Source: Pseudomonadota bacterium
Lineage (GTDB): Bacteria; Pseudomonadota; Alphaproteobacteria; Rhizobiales; Xanthobacteraceae
DNA: 8,007 bases
Direction of reading: 5' to 3'
NCBI GenBank assembly: GCA_023422775.1
Contig: JAFAGM010000026.1
Coordinates: 1 to 8,007, forward strand
The notes below the pieces were generated by a model that searched no databases, was not told where the DNA came from, and was given only the letters and a program-made list of their open reading frames with translations. How positions within the stretch are numbered: the stretch's first letter is position 1; every line of letters starts with the position of its first letter. The position numbers and the translations under genes are program-made. Positions 5,665 to 8,007 of the stretch are shown one piece after another.

Positions 5665-5715
5665 GACGCGTTTTCTTTACGCGAACCGGTATCCACTTCG
5701 CTTGAAAACGCTCTG
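5665..5715. repeat. Short palindromic repeat, GCGTTTTC...GAAAACGC
   Basis: Perfect 8-bp arms GCGTTTTC (5668-5675) and GAAAACGC (5704-5711) enclose ACGCGAACCGGTATCCACTT. I recall this unit, often joined to the preceding hairpin, as a very frequent intergenic repeat in Rhizobiales. It has no coding content. Confidence 0.6.
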
Positions 5716-5716
5716 G

Positions 5717-5824
5717 ACCCTCATGGTGAGGAGGCGCGCAGCGCCGTCTCGAACCATGCGGCCCCGCTCGTGCCATTCATCCTTCGAGACGCGCGAAGAC
5801 GCGCTCCTCAGGATGAGGTCTGAC
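5717..5824. repeat. Dispersed palindromic repeat, CCTCATGGTGAGGAG family
   Basis: The outer arms CCTCATGGTGAGGAG (5719-5733) and CTCCTCAGGATGAGG (5804-5818) match at 13 of 15 positions. The inner arms CGTCTCGAA (5745-5753) and TTCGAGACG (5783-5791) are perfect. It folds as a long branched hairpin. From memory it is a frequent repeat of Bradyrhizobium, Nitrobacter and Rhodopseudomonas. Confidence 0.7.
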
Positions 5825-5878
5825 AGAAGTTGTACGGGGCGAGCACAGCGATTGTGACATCGATCACGGCGCGCTGCA

Positions 5879-5911
5879 TCGTCTGGTCCTTCGGACCATC
5901 CCGGGGTGACG
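5879..5911. repeat. Partial, inverted copy of the GTCATTCCGGG repeat
   Basis: Read on the minus strand it contains CCGGGATGGTCCGAAGGACC, which matches the start of the repeat at 3765-3888 with one base deleted. Only the end with the TGGTCC/GGACCA hairpin is present. It lies 49 bases downstream of the stop of the 310-residue gene. Confidence 0.7.
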
Positions 5912-5960
5912 TAACCCAACGAGCGGCTTCGTTGACTGCCGCGCGATCGCGGGCGCTTCG

Positions 5961-6893
5961 TTACCGCGGGCCGGCTTGAGCTTCTCTCGGGCATGCTGTG
6001 GCCGGGCTTGCGGACGGACCACACGATGCAACGCCACCGCTGTTTCCTTTCGCCCACAGATTTTCCCAACCGCCTGCGATCGTGTCCGGCAGCCGCTTGA
6101 CCCAGCCGAACGCGTTGTCCTCCTCCGGCGGCGCGGCGGCTGCGACGTTTTGCGGATCGGCCGGAACCTGCGCGGCCTTGGCCTGTGCAGCCTTTTCCTG
6201 TGCTGCCCTGGCCTGGTCACGCGCTTTCTGTGCAGCACGCCGCGCCTGGCGTTCTTTCGCCGCCTTCAATTTGGCTGCCTTGTCCTTTGCTGTTGCAGCC
6301 TTGTCCGCAGCGGGCGGTACCGGCAGCGGAGCGGGAGCAGCGATGCTGTTGGCCTCGCCGGCCGTCGCGATGCGCGTGACCGGCTTCACGGCGCCGTCCT
6401 GGGATTCCAGGCGATCGCCGCGCGCTGACGATTGGGACGGCGCGTCTTCGGGAATGTCGACACGCAACAATTCCAGACCGCGTTGTCTGATCGCTTCCGT
6501 CCGCTCAGGCTGCGTTTCAACCGACGGGACGGCGGACAGTTCGTGCGGCGCAGCGTGCCGTTCGGTCGCGCTTACTGCACCTGCACTAAATTCGCTCCAG
6601 GCGAAAAGCAGCAACGCGGCCAGCCCGGCGATGCCAGCCGCAACGCCGGCCCAGGCGAGCCTTCGATCCGCCAACGCAAACGATGCAGCCCGCGACGATC
6701 CGAAGAAATCATCGCGAGGCCGGACCGCGTCGGCGACGGTACGGAAAATTGCCGCCGCCATGTGCCGGCAGCTTTCGCAAAGCCTGAAGTAGATGCCTTC
6801 GCCGGAACCGGATCCGGTTTCCTCGTCCCCTCGGAAGTCCGTCGTCCTGCGCAGGTCTGCGGGATCCAACCTCACAATCGGCTGTCGTGCCAT
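5961..6893 (-). CDS. Single-pass membrane protein with Ala/Lys-rich coiled coil, 310 residues
   Basis: ATG 6893 (MARQPIVRLDPADLRR) has AAAGGA eight bases upstream; the longer start at 6926 lacks such a site. Residues 1-78 are polar and cytoplasm-like, with LCESCRHM at about 38-45 (C-x-x-C, too little for a named zinc fold). A hydrophobic helix lies at about 79-99 (LAWAGVAAGIAGLAALLLF). A Pro/Ser/Thr-rich linker follows. Then comes an Ala/Lys/Arg/Gln-rich helix at about 210-265 (AADKAATAKDKAAKLKAAKE and on), probably a coiled coil like those of TolA-type envelope proteins. A short motif FGWVKRLPDTIAGGWENLW near 275-293 precedes a Gly/Ser/Pro-rich tail. One helix after a cytoplasmic N-terminus suggests that the C-terminal part is periplasmic. 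I cannot name a family; TolA-like is a resemblance in composition only. The final 20 residues look unconserved and could be a read-through into altered sequence. Confidence 0.75.
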   Translation of the reverse strand: MARQPIVRLDPADLRRTTDFRGDEETGSGSGEGIYFRLCESCRHMAAAIFRTVADAVRPRDDFFGSSRAASFALADRRLAWAGVAAGIAGLAALLLFAWSEFSAGAVSATERHAAPHELSAVPSVETQPERTEAIRQRGLELLRVDIPEDAPSQSSARGDRLESQDGAVKPVTRIATAGEANSIAAPAPLPVPPAADKAATAKDKAAKLKAAKERQARRAAQKARDQARAAQEKAAQAKAAQVPADPQNVAAAAPPEEDNAFGWVKRLPDTIAGGWENLWAKGNSGGVASCGPSASPATACPREAQAGPR

Positions 6894-7150
6894 CGGGAGT
6901 GTCCTTTCGAACAGCTCCCAGCCCACTCCACCCCATGAGGCAACGACACTTGAGCCGAGCGCGCAACCGCGGGCGAGGTCGAATGCCAGGCTGCGGAGTT
7001 CAATTTTTGTGACGGCTTGAGGTTGTTGCCGTGCTTATGGGGGGGTGGCGCCTCGCCTGTGAGCGACGCTTGCTTTGGCAAATTTTTCCTAGACGGGCGA
7101 TTGGCAATTCCTGGATGTGCTGACAACTCCGACCCGGGCGTCAATTCGAG
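6894..7150. other. Intergenic leader region of the 310-residue gene; no gene seen
   Basis: This stretch lies upstream of the minus-strand membrane protein gene and downstream of uvrB. I see no credible gene and no clear -35/-10 pair or EcfG-type promoter on either strand. It contains a run of seven G near 7039 and the ribosome binding site AAAGGA next to 6902. A promoter for the 310-residue gene presumably lies here, since the uvrB stop and a palindromic repeat separate the two genes. Confidence 0.4.
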
Positions 7151-7218
7151 CCCAGCGAAGCAATACAATTTTATAAAACGTGCTGTGAGGTGGATTGCTT
7201 CGCTGCGCTCGCAATGAC
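7151..7218. repeat. Palindromic repeat AGCGAAGCAAT...ATTGCTTCGCT, downstream of uvrB
   Basis: Perfect 11-bp arms lie at 7154-7164 and 7194-7204, followed by GCGCTCGCAATGACG, the typical end of a repeat family I recall from Rhizobiales. The AT-rich middle ACAATTTTATAAAACG stands out from the GC-rich surroundings. It lies 27 bases beyond the uvrB stop codon. Confidence 0.7.
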
Positions 7219-7245
7219 GTTTGACGGGGGCGAGTGGCAGTTTGC

Positions 7246-8007
7246 CTAGCGCTTCTTCCATCCGCCCCGATGCCCCGGCGCGCCGCCGCTCGATCTTGGC
7301 GCGGGGCCGAACTCAGGGCCTGACTGTCGCGAGTCCGTCGGCTGGAAGATCTTGCTGCCGCTGGGGAGTTCGGGCTTGCGCGGTTTGGCGCCGTCGGCAC
7401 GGTAGGGCAGGGACTCCGGACCGTGCATTTCGTCGAGGTGGGGTTTGTGGACTTTGGAGGCGATGCCGCTGGCACCGCCGCTGCGGCTCACCCCACCCCG
7501 ACCGCCTGCGGCGGCCGACCCTCCCCCTCCAGGGGAGGGTGAAGAGGAGGTGCCGCGGCTGGCTTTGAGGGCGGCCTGCACGCCTTTCTTTTTCATCGCG
7601 CTGACGGGGAGGTTGGCGGCGTCGCCGTACTTCTTCGTGCCGGCATAGGCGCCGGCCTGTTTCTGCACGTTGCGCTGCTTCGCGGTGGGATCGTCGACCA
7701 CGGCCATCTCGGTGGCGCGCAGGCGCTTGACTTCGTCGCGCAACCTGGCGGCTTCCTCGAAATTCAAATCGGCGGCGGCTTCGCGCATTCTGGTTTCGAG
7801 GTCGGAGAGAACCGCCTCGAAATTGTGGCCGATGCTGATGACGTCGTCTGCCATGCCGCCGTCGCCGATCTCGACCAGCACGTGGTCGCGCTCGTAGACG
7901 GAGTTGAGGATGTCGCCGATCGATTTCTTCACGCTCTCCGGCGTGATGCCGTTGGCCTCGTTATACTCGACCTGCTTCTCGCGGCGGCGGTTGGTTTCGG
8001 CGATCGC
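7246..8007 (-). CDS. uvrB: UvrABC excinuclease subunit B, C-terminal 253 residues
   Basis: The gene runs off the right edge; its start lies beyond. The fragment opens with AIAETNRRREKQVEYNEANG followed by ITPESVKKSI, the near-invariant end of the UvrB helicase core (motif VI region passed just before). After a linker comes the UVR domain at fragment residues about 63-98 (LETRMREAAADLNFEEAARL), which contacts UvrC. UvrB verifies the lesion delivered by UvrA, opens the DNA and recruits UvrC for incision in nucleotide excision repair, in the cytoplasm. The tail after the UVR domain is long (about 155 residues), basic, Gly/Ser/Pro-rich and probably disordered. It includes KVHKPHLDEMHG and ends GHRGGWKKR. 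Long tails are usual in Rhizobiales UvrB. Residues 150-173 are encoded by a palindromic repeat that appears inserted in frame. Confidence 0.95.
   Translation of the reverse strand, partial: AIAETNRRREKQVEYNEANGITPESVKKSIGDILNSVYERDHVLVEIGDGGMADDVISIGHNFEAVLSDLETRMREAAADLNFEEAARLRDEVKRLRATEMAVVDDPTAKQRNVQKQAGAYAGTKKYGDAANLPVSAMKKKGVQAALKASRGTSSSPSPGGGGSAAAGGRGGVSRSGGASGIASKVHKPHLDEMHGPESLPYRADGAKPRKPELPSGSKIFQPTDSRQSGPEFGPAPRSSGGAPGHRGGWKKR
7487..7544. repeat. Palindromic repeat inside the uvrB coding sequence
   Basis: On the plus strand CTCACCCCACCCCG leads to CCCTCCCC (7519-7526) pairing with GGGGAGGG (7532-7539). TCACCC (7488-7493) pairs with GGGTGA (7537-7542) as a competing stem. I recall this C/G-rich unit as a frequent intergenic repeat in Alphaproteobacteria. 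Here it is translated as SSPSPGGGGSAAAGGRGG in the uvrB frame. GCGGCT occurs on both sides at 7483-7488 and 7555-7560, exactly 72 bases apart. Confidence 0.7.

Noticed and set aside
5998..6792. 264-codon plus-strand open frame, Ala/Ser-rich
   Set aside because: It is a mirror of the Ala/Lys-rich minus-strand gene. The minus frame has a good ribosome site, a membrane helix and a coiled coil.
6872..7261. 129-codon minus-strand open frame between uvrB and the 310-residue gene
   Set aside because: It starts inside uvrB and contains RHCERSEAIH, the usual false translation of the palindromic repeat at 7151-7218.
1..8007. CRISPR array, tRNA, rRNA or intact insertion sequence
   Set aside because: No regularly spaced repeats, no cloverleaf with the expected conserved arms, and no transposase-like coding sequence were seen on either strand.

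Overview
The window looks like chromosome from an alphaproteobacterium of the Bradyrhizobium / Rhodopseudomonas group (Nitrobacteraceae). The evidence is high GC, third-position-GC-rich genes, small lineage-type hypothetical proteins, an EcfG-type stress promoter, and several dispersed palindromic repeats that I recognise from memory of Bradyrhizobium-type genomes. I could run no database search, so the genus is an inference. There is no tRNA, rRNA, CRISPR array, prophage or intact transposase.

Left part (1-2541). The window opens with the 3' part of a MaoC-like hydratase on the plus strand. Next come two tiny single-pass membrane proteins of 47 and 45 residues that converge tail to tail. The second was found by reading the minus strand and is shorter than usual gene-finding cut-offs. 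A minus-strand gene for a 138-residue helical protein follows, with a convincing intrinsic terminator. A secreted, probably outer-membrane, beta-rich protein of 305 residues closes this part.

Middle (2542-4787). Two paralogous SnoaL/NTF2-like proteins of 144 and 149 residues align without gaps and share the ending DTFDLVEQ. They flank an 88-residue two-helix membrane protein; all three are on the minus strand. Divergent from them is a 59-residue hydrophilic, probably disordered protein. It lies behind a consensus-matching general-stress (EcfG) promoter, GGAAC-N17-CGTT, and a well-placed ribosome binding site.

Right part (4788-8007). About 1.17 kb (4788-5960) carries no credible gene and is a mosaic of dispersed repeats: an 80-bp palindrome, a roughly 650-bp structured element, a strong hairpin with a T run, and two further palindromic repeat families. 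A minus-strand gene follows for a 310-residue single-pass protein with an Ala/Lys-rich coiled-coil segment. The window ends with the C-terminal 253 codons of uvrB (nucleotide excision repair).

The most notable points are the EcfG promoter, a palindromic repeat apparently inserted in frame in the uvrB tail with a 72-bp direct-repeat footprint, the habit of the dispersed repeats to sit just 3' of stop codons, the duplicated SnoaL-like pair, the convergent microproteins, and the large structured repeat followed by a terminator-like hairpin.
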